This document shows positions 43,979-53,190 of a stretch of DNA of 64,000 bases, in pieces. The stretch is from Bacteroides sp. (GTDB lineage: Bacteria; Bacteroidota; Bacteroidia; Bacteroidales; P3), in contig JAMPIH010000012.1 in assembly GCA_023662825.1 (NCBI GenBank), forward strand, positions 1 through 64,000, read 5' to 3'. The notes under the pieces are model-generated. The model ran no database searches. It was not told the DNA's origin and saw only the letters and a list, made by a program, of their open reading frames with translations. Each line of letters begins with the position of its first letter. Positions within the stretch are counted from its first letter, which is position 1. Both the position numbers and the translations under genes were made by a program.

Positions 43979-46885
43979 CTATCTAACCATTACTTTCTTA
44001 ACCGAAATACCGGTGGAGGAAATGCGGCGCACCATATACAGGCCGCTGCTGCGTACATCCACGCGGCATTCACCGTTCAGAACGCCATGTCTTACCTGAA
44101 CGCCGGACACCGAATACACTTCGTAGCGACCGGGAACATTGCTGCGCAGAACAATCTGGCCGTTTTCGGCATAGGCGTTCCACTGCGCCAGTTCGTCCTT
44201 GCCGTTGGCCACATCCGCCCTGGCGAATACGGCGGTAAGCGTGCTGTCGCTGTTCAAGGTAAGCTTGAATTCGGCGGTACGGGCCACCGTATCGTTACCG
44301 CTCACCCAGGCCACGAACTTGTAGCCGGTATTGGCGGTAGCCTTGACGGTTACTTCTTCGCCCTTTTCGTATTTGCCGGCACCGGTAACTTCGCCGAAGG
44401 CGGCATCATTCACGTTCAGGGTCAGGGTAACCGAGTCGGGCGTAAGCAGGGTGTCGAAGACCGCGCGGATAACCGTGTCGCGGCTTACGATAAAGGTGTA
44501 TTCGGCATCCGTGCTGATAACCTGGGTGGCGTCTTTGTCGTTAACCCAGTTTACAAAGGTGCAGCGGGCGTTGGCCACCGCCTTGATGGTGGCCTCGCGG
44601 CCTTCCTTATATACGCCGGCACCGCGCACCGTACCCCAAGCGGCATTGTTAACGGTAAGCCTTACCGTATCCATGGGCAGTACGGTGTCGAACTTGGCGG
44701 TAAGCGTGGTATCGTTCGTCAAGCGGAAGGTAAACATCATTCCCTTGTTGAGCAGGGTGTCGCGCTGGTCGTACCAGCCCACAAATTCACAATTTTCCTT
44801 AGGCGTGGCCGTAACCGTTACAAAACGTTTCTGCGGATGCTTGCCGGCGCCTTCCACCGTACCCCACTTTTCGTTGATCACATTCAAAGTTACAGTAACC
44901 GAATCGGGTTCGTCTTCAGTCAAGGTAACCGTAAGGTATTCGGGATCTTCAATGGTCTTTGTTTGGTCTGCTCCATAGACAAAAGGCTTTTCATATCGAA
45001 TCTCGAACGAGTAGGTGTAGGTTTCATCCATTTCCATTCCGTAATAACTTCCACCCACCGAATCGATAAATTCCGTGGCAGGCAGGGCATTGCCGGTTAC
45101 AGAAACAGAGCCGACAGTTGAGGCATACGATGCACTCGGGGTTCTGCGCTTAACGTAAATCGCTTGAATCTTATACTTGCCTTCGCCATTTTCATCCACA
45201 TAGTTGTCAACCAACTCCTCCGGCCATTGCCAAGTAAGCCTTACCTTCAGGTCGGTACCCAACTGATAAGCATCCAGATTTTCCATACCTGGATATTCGG
45301 GCGCCCTGGGCTTACAATAAAGATATACGGAATTTTCGGCAGACCTCGCTGTCTGAGCATACGATGTTGTAACTGTGTCTATATCTTTATGGAAAGCTTT
45401 GAAATTAAACTCATCTCCCGCAAAACAAGTTACCTGAAACCTCCAGTTTCCGTTTTTGTCGGTTACGGTGTCTTTAAGTTTTTTCCAGTCCTTATCGTAC
45501 ATCTCCACGGTGGCAGAATCTAATTTCACCTGTCCATCTGAACCGTAATAGGAAAGTGTGCCATAGAACACAAAATCCTGTTCCACCCGGGTCAAGGAAA
45601 CCGTTTCTACGGTGGCCACGCTGTCGGCGGCCATCTTCGACATATCTACGGTAATCGTCTTTGTGAGTGTTGCATAGCCATCGTTAATATAATCGAGGGT
45701 GTATGTGCCGTCTTTAACGCCCCTGAATACAAAACCTTCAAAACTTTGGCTTGTCGTGCTGTCCCGATAGGTACCGTCGCTGTTGCTGATCCGAACCTTT
45801 ACACCTGTCAAATAACTTTCATATTCAACAAGCGTATTCTTGATCCGCCCGTAAACATCCACCGCCACACGTTTCAGCGTAATATCGTTCCGTACGGTCG
45901 CACCGTCTTCTCCCACCAAGACATATTCCAAAGAGTCCCGGCTGTTTACCGTAAACTGCCAGTTCTTGGAACGGGCATACAGCGGAGCTGAACCATCGGT
46001 GGTTAAATAATACACCACATCGCCCACCGGAACATTGCCAATCTCATACACCGTATCCTTAATTTCGGTCGTAAAGAACTTATCTCTCCATTGAACGGCC
46101 AAAAAGAGGCCGCCATTCAACTTGGCATCGGCAGAAAAACCGTCCAGATCAACCCGACCCTTAAGGGTAACCTGATTGCCCAGATCTTCCTTCATAAGCA
46201 CGCGAATACTTTGGCCATAGGATACGCTATCATCCTTGTTCAATTTACCCGCCTTAGCCAATGTAAAAGCGGTATCCTTGTAACCGTCTGCATGAAGGCT
46301 TATGGTGTATTCGCCCGAGGTGTCGCAAACAAAGATCGCAGGTGCTGTCTTCCGCTCTAAGTCGCCATACCAGTTTTCTTCGTAATAGTACATCGCATAG
46401 GAGGTCTGTACATCTTCGCCCTTCGTGCAGGTAACACGAACATCCCCTATGTTTTTTTCAGAATATCCCTCCATATAGTACGGCACAATCTGCAATCCCA
46501 CACGAGAGGGGTCGTTTACCGCCTCAACTTTAACTTCTACGTTTTCCGCCCCTACCGTAACGGTTTTCGTACCTGATATGACAATCGTGGAGCGCACGAT
46601 CGTAAAGAACGAAAGCGTATATTCTCCGGCCGGAACATTCTCGAATTTGAACTCGTCATACATGTCCACCAACGACTTAAACTCCACTCCATCCTTCCTC
46701 AGATACACGGTGTCCGGTCTTCCCGAGTTGCTGTTGAGAGAAATATAACTTAACTTCCCCGCTTTAACACTTATCTCCCCTGACACCATAACCCCGCTGG
46801 GCGTGGTTTCCGTCCCTTCGCCTTGCGCCCATGCAAAACCGCACGAGAACAGCAGCGACATCAAAAAGAAAAATTTCTTCTTCAT
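43979..46885 (-). CDS. T9SS-secreted protein with InlB-like beta repeats
   Basis: 968 residues with a signal peptide (1-21, ending AWAQ). Residues 25-520 are carboxypeptidase-regulatory and other beta-sandwich modules (GKVSY-, GEYTISLHADGYKDTAF-, YTLDYINDGYATLTKTI-type). Near 655-890 three copies of an InlB B-repeat-like module appear, each with WGTV or FGEV, a GAGKY/GAGVY turn, FVGWYD/FVNWVN/FVAWVS and TLTAKF/VIRAVF/TLTAVF. The last 55 residues, RYEVYSVSGVQVRHG to SVKKVMVR, form the T9SS sorting domain. It is transcribed alone, ending in its own terminator, and lies upstream of two further T9SS substrates. Probable surface adhesin; ligand unknown. Confidence 0.92.
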   Translation of the reverse strand: MKKKFFFLMSLLFSCGFAWAQGEGTETTPSGVMVSGEISVKAGKLSYISLNSNSGRPDTVYLRKDGVEFKSLVDMYDEFKFENVPAGEYTLSFFTIVRSTIVISGTKTVTVGAENVEVKVEAVNDPSRVGLQIVPYYMEGYSEKNIGDVRVTCTKGEDVQTSYAMYYYEENWYGDLERKTAPAIFVCDTSGEYTISLHADGYKDTAFTLAKAGKLNKDDSVSYGQSIRVLMKEDLGNQVTLKGRVDLDGFSADAKLNGGLFLAVQWRDKFFTTEIKDTVYEIGNVPVGDVVYYLTTDGSAPLYARSKNWQFTVNSRDSLEYVLVGEDGATVRNDITLKRVAVDVYGRIKNTLVEYESYLTGVKVRISNSDGTYRDSTTSQSFEGFVFRGVKDGTYTLDYINDGYATLTKTITVDMSKMAADSVATVETVSLTRVEQDFVFYGTLSYYGSDGQVKLDSATVEMYDKDWKKLKDTVTDKNGNWRFQVTCFAGDEFNFKAFHKDIDTVTTSYAQTARSAENSVYLYCKPRAPEYPGMENLDAYQLGTDLKVRLTWQWPEELVDNYVDENGEGKYKIQAIYVKRRTPSASYASTVGSVSVTGNALPATEFIDSVGGSYYGMEMDETYTYSFEIRYEKPFVYGADQTKTIEDPEYLTVTLTEDEPDSVTVTLNVINEKWGTVEGAGKHPQKRFVTVTATPKENCEFVGWYDQRDTLLNKGMMFTFRLTNDTTLTAKFDTVLPMDTVRLTVNNAAWGTVRGAGVYKEGREATIKAVANARCTFVNWVNDKDATQVISTDAEYTFIVSRDTVIRAVFDTLLTPDSVTLTLNVNDAAFGEVTGAGKYEKGEEVTVKATANTGYKFVAWVSGNDTVARTAEFKLTLNSDSTLTAVFARADVANGKDELAQWNAYAENGQIVLRSNVPGRYEVYSVSGVQVRHGVLNGECRVDVRSSGLYMVRRISSTGISVKKVMVR

Positions 46886-46900
46886 TGTTTTGAATTTTGT

Positions 46901-46930
46901 TTGTTAGTAATTGTAATGGTTTTACCTTTG
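46901..46930 (+). promoter_or_regulatory. Strong rightward promoter in the 46886-47211 intergenic region
   Basis: TTG (46901-46903), 19 bp and TACCTTTG (46923-46930) fit the consensus well, on the plus strand. No gene begins within 280 bp downstream other than the LuxR-type gene at 47212, which has its own -7 box. The rest of 46931-47193 is A+T-rich with no open frame or hairpin recognised. Confidence 0.5.
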
Positions 46931-47199
46931 TTGTCCGGAACAAAAAACCTTGCGGGCCTCATTCCGAATGTTGTAAAGTTGTTATAATATCCCCAAATCA
47001 CCAAGAAATTTTGCACGACAAACCATTATCAATTATTAAAAACGTACCTTACTTTACCTTAGCAACAATATGTAATAAAAAGTAAAACTATTATTTATCA
47101 ATGCAAAAATAAAAATACAGACATACGATAACGTACCTAAAAATCCTCTAAAAAACACAAAATCGACATCACTGCAGCAGCTCTTTTAAGATAATGATG

Positions 47200-47207
47200 T
47201 ATCTTTG
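47200..47207 (+). promoter_or_regulatory. -7 box of the TPR/LuxR gene, start codon 4 bp downstream
   Basis: TATCTTTG fits TAnnTTTG exactly; CGGC and the ATG at 47212 follow. A leaderless transcript is implied. No TTG at -33. Confidence 0.55.
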
Positions 47208-47211
47208 CGGC

Positions 47212-48888
47212 ATGATTGGAAAGGCCGTTATCCGTTCTTTTTTAGCCTTGTTCTTGACCACCGGGCTTGCATGGAATGCCCGCGCGCAAAAGAAAACAGC
47301 CGAAAACTTCATAAAATCAGCCGATTACTACAAATTCATCAACGAAGACTCCTGCCTGTATTTCGCCAACGAAGCCTACCGTATCGGACTGACCCAGAAA
47401 GATCTTTACAACCAAGCACTTGCGCTCACATTTATTGCCCATGTAAACCGCAACAAAGGCAATTACGAAACCTCGCTGGACCTGTGCAAGAACATCCGGG
47501 AACTGGCCCAGCGCATAGACGACAAGCAATTGTTCGCCAAATCCTTGCACCTTACCGGCGTCACCTATATGGAGATGGGAATTTTCGACGCCGCCTACAC
47601 CAACCTTACCGACGCCCTCCGCATTTACGAGAACCTGCCCGACAAAACGCCTACGGCCGCCTTCTATAACGCACTGGCCGTGCTGTACGCCAAACAATCC
47701 AACATCGAAAAGGCACAGGAATACCTACAGAAAGGCCTTGAGGTGGCCGATACCGTGGACAAGCGGGAACGGATCCTGCTCAACGGCAACATGGCGCTCT
47801 GCCTTCTGTACGACAACAAGTCGGAAGAAGGCGAGAAACTGCTGCGCGGGCAAATCAAACTTATTGAAAAACAAAATATTCCATACAGCACCGCCGTCAT
47901 CTACCAAAACCTCTGCCGCATCAATATCGAACTCGGCAACTATCGCCAGGCCCTGCATTACGGCAAGGAGGCCCTGACCTCCGCCTTGGAGCGCAACAAC
48001 CAGATATCCATCGCGCAAGCCCTTTACTACACCGGATTCATCTACCTGACCACCGAAACCTACGATACGGCACTGACGATATTCAAAGAGGTCGATACCA
48101 TCGCTTCCAATCTCGACTTATTGGAAATCAGGCTTTACGTGGCCGAACACCTGTCTTTGATTTACGAACGGCAAGGCGACTTCCGCCAAGCATACAACTA
48201 TGCCAGACTTCAGAACGAACTTACCGACTCGTTCAACAGAAAGAACACCCGGAACGACCTTTACCGCCTCAACCTCGAATTCCAATACGGGCAACAGATG
48301 GAGCAGCTGCAGGCAGCCAGCCGCAAACGCAATATCTCGTGGGGTATCGGTGCCTTATGCCTGGTTATGGTGTCCGCACTGCTGTGGCTGTTCCTTTCCC
48401 GCCAGCGCTTCAAGCTGAACAATGCCAAACTGCAACAGCAAAACATATTGCTCACCTTAGACCAGCGCAACCGGGAAATCACCTCCAAGGCCATCCAGAT
48501 ACAGCAGAAGAACAAGGCCATTTCCGACAGCATCGCCGAACTCTCGCAGTCCAAGCACGGGCTAAAGAAAAACGACCAGTCGGTTATCAACAACGTTATC
48601 CGGAAATTGTCCACCTCGATAAACGACAATGCCTGGAACGAGTTCGAACTGCGTTTCGAGCAGGTGCACACGGGCTTTTTCAAGAGCCTCAACGAAAAAT
48701 TCCCCAACCTGAGTCCCAACGAGAAGAAACTCTGCGCCTACCTCAAACTGGGCATGACTTCCAAAGAGATAGCCAACCTGACCCACACCACGGTGGGCAG
48801 CGTGGAACAGGCGCGCTTCCGCCTGCGCAAGAAATTAGGGCTGCACACCACCAACACCGACCTGGCGGCCTTTATCGAAACGCTCTAA
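47212..48888 (+). CDS. TPR sensor protein with C-terminal LuxR-type HTH
   Basis: 558 residues. A signal peptide (MIGKAVIRSFLALFLTTGLA, then WNARAQ) places the next 350 residues, about eight TPR units (for example AYTNLTDALRIYENLPDK, ALTIFKEVDTIAS), in the periplasm. One membrane helix near 382-402 (WGIGALCLVMVSALLWLFLS) is followed by a coiled coil and a LuxR-type HTH in the last 60 residues (LSPNEKKLCAYLKLGMTSKE, TTVGSVEQARFRLRKKLG). This one-component sensor layout is common in Bacteroidota. It is divergent from the T9SS cargo gene at 46885, which it may control. The ATG 47212 is preferred over 47194 because the latter lies before the -7 box. Confidence 0.85.
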   Translation: MIGKAVIRSFLALFLTTGLAWNARAQKKTAENFIKSADYYKFINEDSCLYFANEAYRIGLTQKDLYNQALALTFIAHVNRNKGNYETSLDLCKNIRELAQRIDDKQLFAKSLHLTGVTYMEMGIFDAAYTNLTDALRIYENLPDKTPTAAFYNALAVLYAKQSNIEKAQEYLQKGLEVADTVDKRERILLNGNMALCLLYDNKSEEGEKLLRGQIKLIEKQNIPYSTAVIYQNLCRINIELGNYRQALHYGKEALTSALERNNQISIAQALYYTGFIYLTTETYDTALTIFKEVDTIASNLDLLEIRLYVAEHLSLIYERQGDFRQAYNYARLQNELTDSFNRKNTRNDLYRLNLEFQYGQQMEQLQAASRKRNISWGIGALCLVMVSALLWLFLSRQRFKLNNAKLQQQNILLTLDQRNREITSKAIQIQQKNKAISDSIAELSQSKHGLKKNDQSVINNVIRKLSTSINDNAWNEFELRFEQVHTGFFKSLNEKFPNLSPNEKKLCAYLKLGMTSKEIANLTHTTVGSVEQARFRLRKKLGLHTTNTDLAAFIETL

Positions 48889-48902
48889 GGTTTCCTAAGC
48901 CG

Positions 48903-49820
48903 TTATTTCCGTTCGGCCGGCTTGCGTCCCGACAGCCTTTCCAGTCCCCACACCAAGAAGAATCCGGCCAGCATCAGCAGCACCGCCTGCCATACAAAGG
49001 CATCGGGCAGTATATTGCTCTCCACCAAGGGCTTTTCCACACCATGACTGTCCACATAACTCTGCACGGTTTCCTTCCACGGCCACACCTTGTTGAGCGA
49101 GCCGATGATAAAGCCGGTAAGCACCGCCAAGGTCATGGCGCGGAACCTGCGCAAGGCGAACGAAAGCAGGCGGGCAAAACTGGTGATGCCCACCACCGCC
49201 CCTACCGCAAACATGCCCAAGACCGCGGCATCTAAGTTCTTTACCGCCGCCAGGATATACTCGTACTTGCCCATCAACAGCAGGATAAAGCTACCCGAAA
49301 TGCCCGGCAAGATCATCGCGCAGATGGCCACGAAACCGCAAAGGAACACGAACCAGAGGGTTTCGGGCGTCTGTGCGGCGGTTACCGAGGTAACCCACAC
49401 CGCCAGGACAATACCCACAATCAGCCCCGACACCGTTTTCCAATTCCATTCCCGTATGTCTCTCGACACGAACCAGGCCGAAGCCACGATCAATCCGAAG
49501 AAAAAAGCGAACACCAATACCGGATATTCGTGCAGAAGCACCGTGATCACCCGCGCCAACGAAAAGATACTGATGCCGATCCCCACAATCAGGCTCAACA
49601 GGAAGTTGCCGTTCACAGCCTTCCAGAATGCGCGGAACTTTCCGGTAAACAGCAGCTTGAGATTGGCAAGGTTGACGCTCTTGATCGAATCGATAAGTTC
49701 ATCGTAAATGCCTGCGATAAAGGCGATCGTGCCGCCCGACACGCCCGGCACCACATCGGCGGCGCCCATGGCGATTCCCTTAAGTGCCACCAGTCCGTAA
49801 TGACCCAAGTTTTTTTTCAT
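48903..49820 (-). CDS. DUF368 polyprenyl-phosphate translocase (PopT family)
   Basis: 305 residues with eight or more hydrophobic segments. The family signature GIAMGAADVVPGVSGGTIAF is near 14-33, repeated as ILPGISGSFILLLMGKYEY near 167, which reflects the inverted internal repeat of these transporters. DUF368 proteins have been shown to recycle undecaprenyl phosphate across the inner membrane for wall synthesis. It converges on the TPR/LuxR gene with 14 bp between stops, and diverges from queA. Confidence 0.9.
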   Translation of the reverse strand: MKKNLGHYGLVALKGIAMGAADVVPGVSGGTIAFIAGIYDELIDSIKSVNLANLKLLFTGKFRAFWKAVNGNFLLSLIVGIGISIFSLARVITVLLHEYPVLVFAFFFGLIVASAWFVSRDIREWNWKTVSGLIVGIVLAVWVTSVTAAQTPETLWFVFLCGFVAICAMILPGISGSFILLLMGKYEYILAAVKNLDAAVLGMFAVGAVVGITSFARLLSFALRRFRAMTLAVLTGFIIGSLNKVWPWKETVQSYVDSHGVEKPLVESNILPDAFVWQAVLLMLAGFFLVWGLERLSGRKPAERK

Positions 49821-49872
49821 GGTTCTTCCTTGCTTTTGCGTTGTGTTTACGGGCGCAAAGTAACGCCAAAAA

Positions 49873-49903
49873 TTGACTTTTTCCCAACTTTTTAGTAATT
49901 TTG
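49873..49903 (+). promoter_or_regulatory. Promoter of queA-ruvC
   Basis: TTG (49873-49875), 20 bp and TAATTTTG (49896-49903) match the consensus; the leader to the ATG at 49968 is about 60 bases. The leftward promoter of the DUF368 gene lies in the same 147-bp region (a minus-strand TTACTTTG-like box is visible near 49855-49865). Confidence 0.75.
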
Positions 49904-49967
49904 CGCCCTTTTTGGATAGGTATGCCCTGTCCCAAAAGCCCCTATCGTCAACTATAAGTCTTTGGCA

Positions 49968-51023
49968 ATGAAACTCTCACAATTCAACTATAACCTGCCT
50001 GCCAAATTGGTGGCCACCCATCCCACGCCCGACCGCGACGACTGCAAGCTGATGGTGGTGGACCGCAAGAAGCAGAAAATCGAGCATAAGGTTTTCAAAG
50101 ACATCCTGAAATATTTCGACGAAGGCGATGTATTGGTGATGAACAACACCCGCGTTTTCCCGGCCCGCCTTTCGGGCGAGAAGGAAAAGACAGGCGCCAT
50201 GATCACCGTTTTCCTGTTGCGCGAACTGAACCGCGAATCGCTGCTGTGGGACGTGTATGTGGATCCGGCGCGCAAGATACGTATCGGCAACAAACTCTAT
50301 TTCGGACAGAACGACGAACTGGTGGCCGAGGTTATCGACAACACCACCTCACGCGGACGTACGCTCCGTTTCCTCTACGACGGTACCTACGAAGAATTCA
50401 AGGCACTTATCTACCGTCTGGGGCAGACCCCCATTCCCGACCATATCCTGCAGGTTCGCAGCGTGGAGCCCGAAGACGAGGAACGCTACCAAACCGTGTT
50501 CGCCACCGAAGAAGGCGCGGTGATGGCACCCACGGCCGGCCTGCACTTCAGCCGTTCGCTACTCAAGCGTATGGAAATCAAAGGAATCGACACAGCTTTC
50601 CTGACCCTGCACTGCGGTCTGGGCAACGTGCGCGAAATTGATGTGGAAGACCTTACCAAACACCGTATGGATTCCGAAAAGCTCATCATTACCGAAAAGG
50701 CCGCCGATATCGTGAACAAGGGCATCGACGCGCACAAGAAAATCTGCGCCGTGGGCACTTCGGTACTCAAGGGCATCGAATCGTCGGTTTCGTTCGGCGG
50801 CAAGCTCAAGCCCTACGACGGTTGGACCAACAAGTTTATCTTTCCTCCCTACGACTTCACGATTCCCAACTGCATGATCAGCAATTTCCACGCCCCGCTT
50901 TCGTCGCTTTTCATGTCGGTGTGCGCGTTCGGAGGCTACGATCTTATCATGAAGGCCTACGAGGAAGCCATCAAGAAAGAATACCGATTCCTTACGTTCG
51001 GCGATGCCATGCTCATCCTCTAA
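49968..51023 (+). CDS. queA: tRNA preQ1 ribosyltransferase-isomerase
   Basis: 351 residues, full length. It transfers the ribose of S-adenosylmethionine to preQ1 in tRNA to make epoxyqueuosine. Marks are [20 protein letters not shown] at the start, [16 protein letters not shown] near 55, and [15 protein letters not shown] near 180 with [11 protein letters not shown] later. The ATG at 49968 is used; a TTG two codons upstream is possible. Its 3' end overlaps ruvC by 20 bp. It has a canonical promoter. Confidence 0.95.
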   Translation: MKLSQFNYNLPAKLVATHPTPDRDDCKLMVVDRKKQKIEHKVFKDILKYFDEGDVLVMNNTRVFPARLSGEKEKTGAMITVFLLRELNRESLLWDVYVDPARKIRIGNKLYFGQNDELVAEVIDNTTSRGRTLRFLYDGTYEEFKALIYRLGQTPIPDHILQVRSVEPEDEERYQTVFATEEGAVMAPTAGLHFSRSLLKRMEIKGIDTAFLTLHCGLGNVREIDVEDLTKHRMDSEKLIITEKAADIVNKGIDAHKKICAVGTSVLKGIESSVSFGGKLKPYDGWTNKFIFPPYDFTIPNCMISNFHAPLSSLFMSVCAFGGYDLIMKAYEEAIKKEYRFLTFGDAMLIL

Positions 51024-51603
51024 AACCATCCTGGGCATCGACCCCGGCACGCGCATCATGGGTTACGGTCTGATCCGCGCCGAGGGACAGCAGTTCTCCC
51101 ATATCGAGATGGGGGTGCTGAACCTTATCAAAACGGAAGACCCGTTGGTACGGCTTGAAAAAATCCACGAAGAGGTGGTACGTATCATTGACGCCTTTTC
51201 GCCCGACTGCATGTCGATCGAAACCCCCTTTTACGGCAAGAACGTGCAGTCGCTCATCAAGCTGGGACGGGCGCAAGGGGTGGCCATCGCCGCCGCCATG
51301 TCGAAAGGCGTGCAGGTATATGAATACGCACCCCTGAAGATAAAGCAGTCGCTTACCGGCAACGGCAACGCCTCCAAGGAACAGGTGTGTGCCATGGTGT
51401 TCCGCGTATTGGGCATACAGGCCGACCAGCCGCGATTCTTAGACGCCACCGACGCGATGGCCGCCGCCATCTGCCACGGAATACACAGCAAGTTCAACCT
51501 TCCCAGCCTGACGGCATCCAAAAAGATACCCGCATCCAAAAGCAAAAAAGGGAATTGGGCCGATTTTCTGCAAAATCACCCGGAACGGGAACGGCTGCGC
51601 TAA
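51004..51603 (+). CDS. ruvC: Holliday junction resolvase RuvC
   Basis: 199 residues, slightly longer than E. coli RuvC because of a Lys-rich tail ([13 protein letters not shown]). The acidic active site is intact: ILGIDPGTR at 10-17, SIETPFYG near 62, and [13 protein letters not shown] near 145. It resolves Holliday junctions together with RuvAB. The start ATG lies inside queA, a 20-bp overlap, so the two are translationally coupled. A bidirectional hairpin follows. Confidence 0.95.
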   Translation: MPCSSSKTILGIDPGTRIMGYGLIRAEGQQFSHIEMGVLNLIKTEDPLVRLEKIHEEVVRIIDAFSPDCMSIETPFYGKNVQSLIKLGRAQGVAIAAAMSKGVQVYEYAPLKIKQSLTGNGNASKEQVCAMVFRVLGIQADQPRFLDATDAMAAAICHGIHSKFNLPSLTASKKIPASKSKKGNWADFLQNHPERERLR

Positions 51604-51633
51604 GATTTTCCACCGTTTCACCGGTCACAAAAA

Positions 51634-51663
51634 AAACGGGAACCGCCCGTGCGACTCCCGTTT
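51634..51663. terminator. Bidirectional hairpin between ruvC and the HIT gene
   Basis: AAACGGGA and TCCCGTTT (51634-51641, 51656-51663) with A and T flanks close the convergent ruvC (plus) and HIT (minus) transcripts. The 14-base loop is long, so efficiency is uncertain. Confidence 0.65.
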
Positions 51664-51684
51664 CCTCATCGGTATTCCCCTATC

Positions 51685-52086
51685 CTACAACTTGTCGAAT
51701 TCGGATTGAACCGCCGTGGCGATCGCCTGCATTTCCTCCGGTTCCAACTTCAGTTTCTCGCGGCTGAAATCGATATCCGCCCCTCCATGGATAGGCATCA
51801 GATGCACATGGGTGTGCGGAACATCCATACCCACCACCGACATGCCGATCTTGGGCGCGGGAAACACCTTCCTCAAGGCCTTGGCCACTTTCTTGGCGAA
51901 CACCATCAGGTCGGCCAGATCCCGGTCTTCCATATCGAAGACATAATCGATCTCGTTTTTGGGTATCACCAACACGTGGCCTTTCACGACCGGAGCTATA
52001 TCCAGGAATGCCAGATGCCTGTCGTCTTCGGCCACCTTGTAGCAGGGAATCTCGCCTGCCACGATTCTTGAAAAGATACTCGCCAT
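51685..52086 (-). CDS. HIT-family nucleotide hydrolase
   Basis: 133 residues, full length for the HINT branch. Visible are FSRIVAGEIPCYKVAEDDRH at the start, HVLVIPKNEIDYV near 37 and the catalytic HTHVHLMP motif near 91. These proteins hydrolyse AMP- or NMP-linked amines in the cytoplasm; the physiological substrate is not known. It follows greA by 2 bp on the same strand, a pairing seen in many Bacteroidota. Confidence 0.95.
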   Translation of the reverse strand: MASIFSRIVAGEIPCYKVAEDDRHLAFLDIAPVVKGHVLVIPKNEIDYVFDMEDRDLADLMVFAKKVAKALRKVFPAPKIGMSVVGMDVPHTHVHLMPIHGGADIDFSREKLKLEPEEMQAIATAVQSEFDKL

Positions 52087-52088
52087 GG

Positions 52089-52562
52089 CTATCGGGTTAT
52101 TTCGGTTATCTCGAATTCGATGATGCCTGCCGGAACCTTCACTTCCACCTTATCGCCCACTTTCTTGCCCAACAGCCCTTGTGCGATGGGCGAACTGATG
52201 GAAATCTTGCCCGACTTCAAGTCGGCCTCGTTTTCTGACACCAGGGTATATTTCATCTGCGCCTTGGTCTTGGCGTTGCGGATGGTTACCGTGGAAAGCA
52301 GCAGTACCTTCGAGGTATCCATCTTCGATTCGTCCAGGATACGCGCGTTGGCCAGATCCATCTGCAGCTTGGAAATCTTGAGTTCGCACAGCCCCTGGGC
52401 CTCCTTGGCGGCATCGTATTCGGCGTTTTCCGACAGATCGCCCTTGTCGCGGGCTTCGGCTATCTGCTGCGAGATCTTGGGACGCTCCACCTTGATAAGG
52501 CGTTCCAATTCGTCCTTAAGCTTCTGCAAGCCTTCCTTGCTGTAATACTTAATCTCTCCCAT
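52089..52562 (-). CDS. greA: Transcription elongation factor GreA
   Basis: 157 residues, the usual length. The N-terminal coiled coil with acidic tip (LQKLKDELERLIKVERPKIS and ARDKGDLSENAEYDAAKEAQ) inserts into the RNA polymerase secondary channel to trigger transcript cleavage. The C-terminal FKBP-like domain (GKISISSPIAQGLLGKKVGD) is intact. Directly followed by the HIT gene. Confidence 0.96.
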   Translation of the reverse strand: MGEIKYYSKEGLQKLKDELERLIKVERPKISQQIAEARDKGDLSENAEYDAAKEAQGLCELKISKLQMDLANARILDESKMDTSKVLLLSTVTIRNAKTKAQMKYTLVSENEADLKSGKISISSPIAQGLLGKKVGDKVEVKVPAGIIEFEITEITR

Positions 52563-52624
52563 AATGCTTGTTTTTTCGGAGTTTTTCCCGCCGGGAAACG
52601 GTCAAAACGCCATGGCTTAATAAA

Positions 52625-52650
52625 CAAAAAGACCCTTAGCTATAAGGGTC
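52625..52650 (-). terminator. Terminator after the small membrane protein gene
   Basis: GACCCTTA and TAAGGGTC form the stem; on the minus strand it is followed by TTTTTG. It closes the 53125-52727 transcript, which points toward greA. Confidence 0.8.
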
Positions 52651-52726
52651 GTACAATATTCCCGTGGTTCAAAAGACAGCGGCAAAGGTATGAATTTTTT
52701 TCGTTCCGCTAACCGCCCGGCATATC

Positions 52727-53125
52727 CTAATGGTATTTGCGTTCCAAAACGGCCTGGGCGATAACGGCCTCGCGCAATGAAAAACCGTCGTTTTCCGACC
52801 GGCCTTTTTCGGCCTCTTCCCTGCATTCCGCATCTTCCCGAGCCATGACTTCTTCGTATCGACCGGCCTCGAATGCCTCTTCGCAGGAAGGAGACTCGAG
52901 GGAAAACTCCTCCTCCAACCTTTCCAACGGTTCTTCCGGAACGTTCCCCAAGGTGTCGGATATGGTCTGAACCGGAATGCGTCCTGCAGACGGAAACGCC
53001 TCCCCGCCGGCGGGAACCGTGCCCTGTCGCCGCCTCTTTTCGTATTGTTTTTTATCTTTCCTCGCCTTCGAACCCACCCCGCAACCCAATGCCACGGCAA
53101 GGAGCGTAAAGAAAATAACTCCCAT
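52727..53125 (-). CDS. Small membrane-anchored acidic protein of unknown function
   Basis: 132 residues. One hydrophobic segment at 3-17 is followed by a basic stretch (KARKDKKQYEKRRRQG) and then a long Glu-rich tail with few hydrophobic residues. Cysteines are at 15, and four more are scattered. No family is recognised and no neighbour suggests a role. It starts divergently from the lipoprotein gene at 53191, with 65 bp between them. Confidence 0.6.
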   Translation of the reverse strand: MGVIFFTLLAVALGCGVGSKARKDKKQYEKRRRQGTVPAGGEAFPSAGRIPVQTISDTLGNVPEEPLERLEEEFSLESPSCEEAFEAGRYEEVMAREDAECREEAEKGRSENDGFSLREAVIAQAVLERKYH

Positions 53126-53177
53126 GATCTAACCCTCCGTTATAGGACACGAAATTACGATATTTTTAAACAATGTG

Positions 53178-53185
53178 TATCTTTG
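53178..53185 (+). promoter_or_regulatory. -7 box of the Rieske-like lipoprotein gene, start 5 bp downstream
   Basis: TATCTTTG at 53178-53185, then TTGTT, then ATG 53191. Another apparently leaderless arrangement; the -33 TTG is not seen. Confidence 0.55.
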
Positions 53186-53190
53186 TTGTT

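Noticed and set aside
47194..47211. Upstream ATG for the TPR/LuxR gene
   Set aside because: It would lie before and across the -7 box, and the signal peptide begins at 47212.
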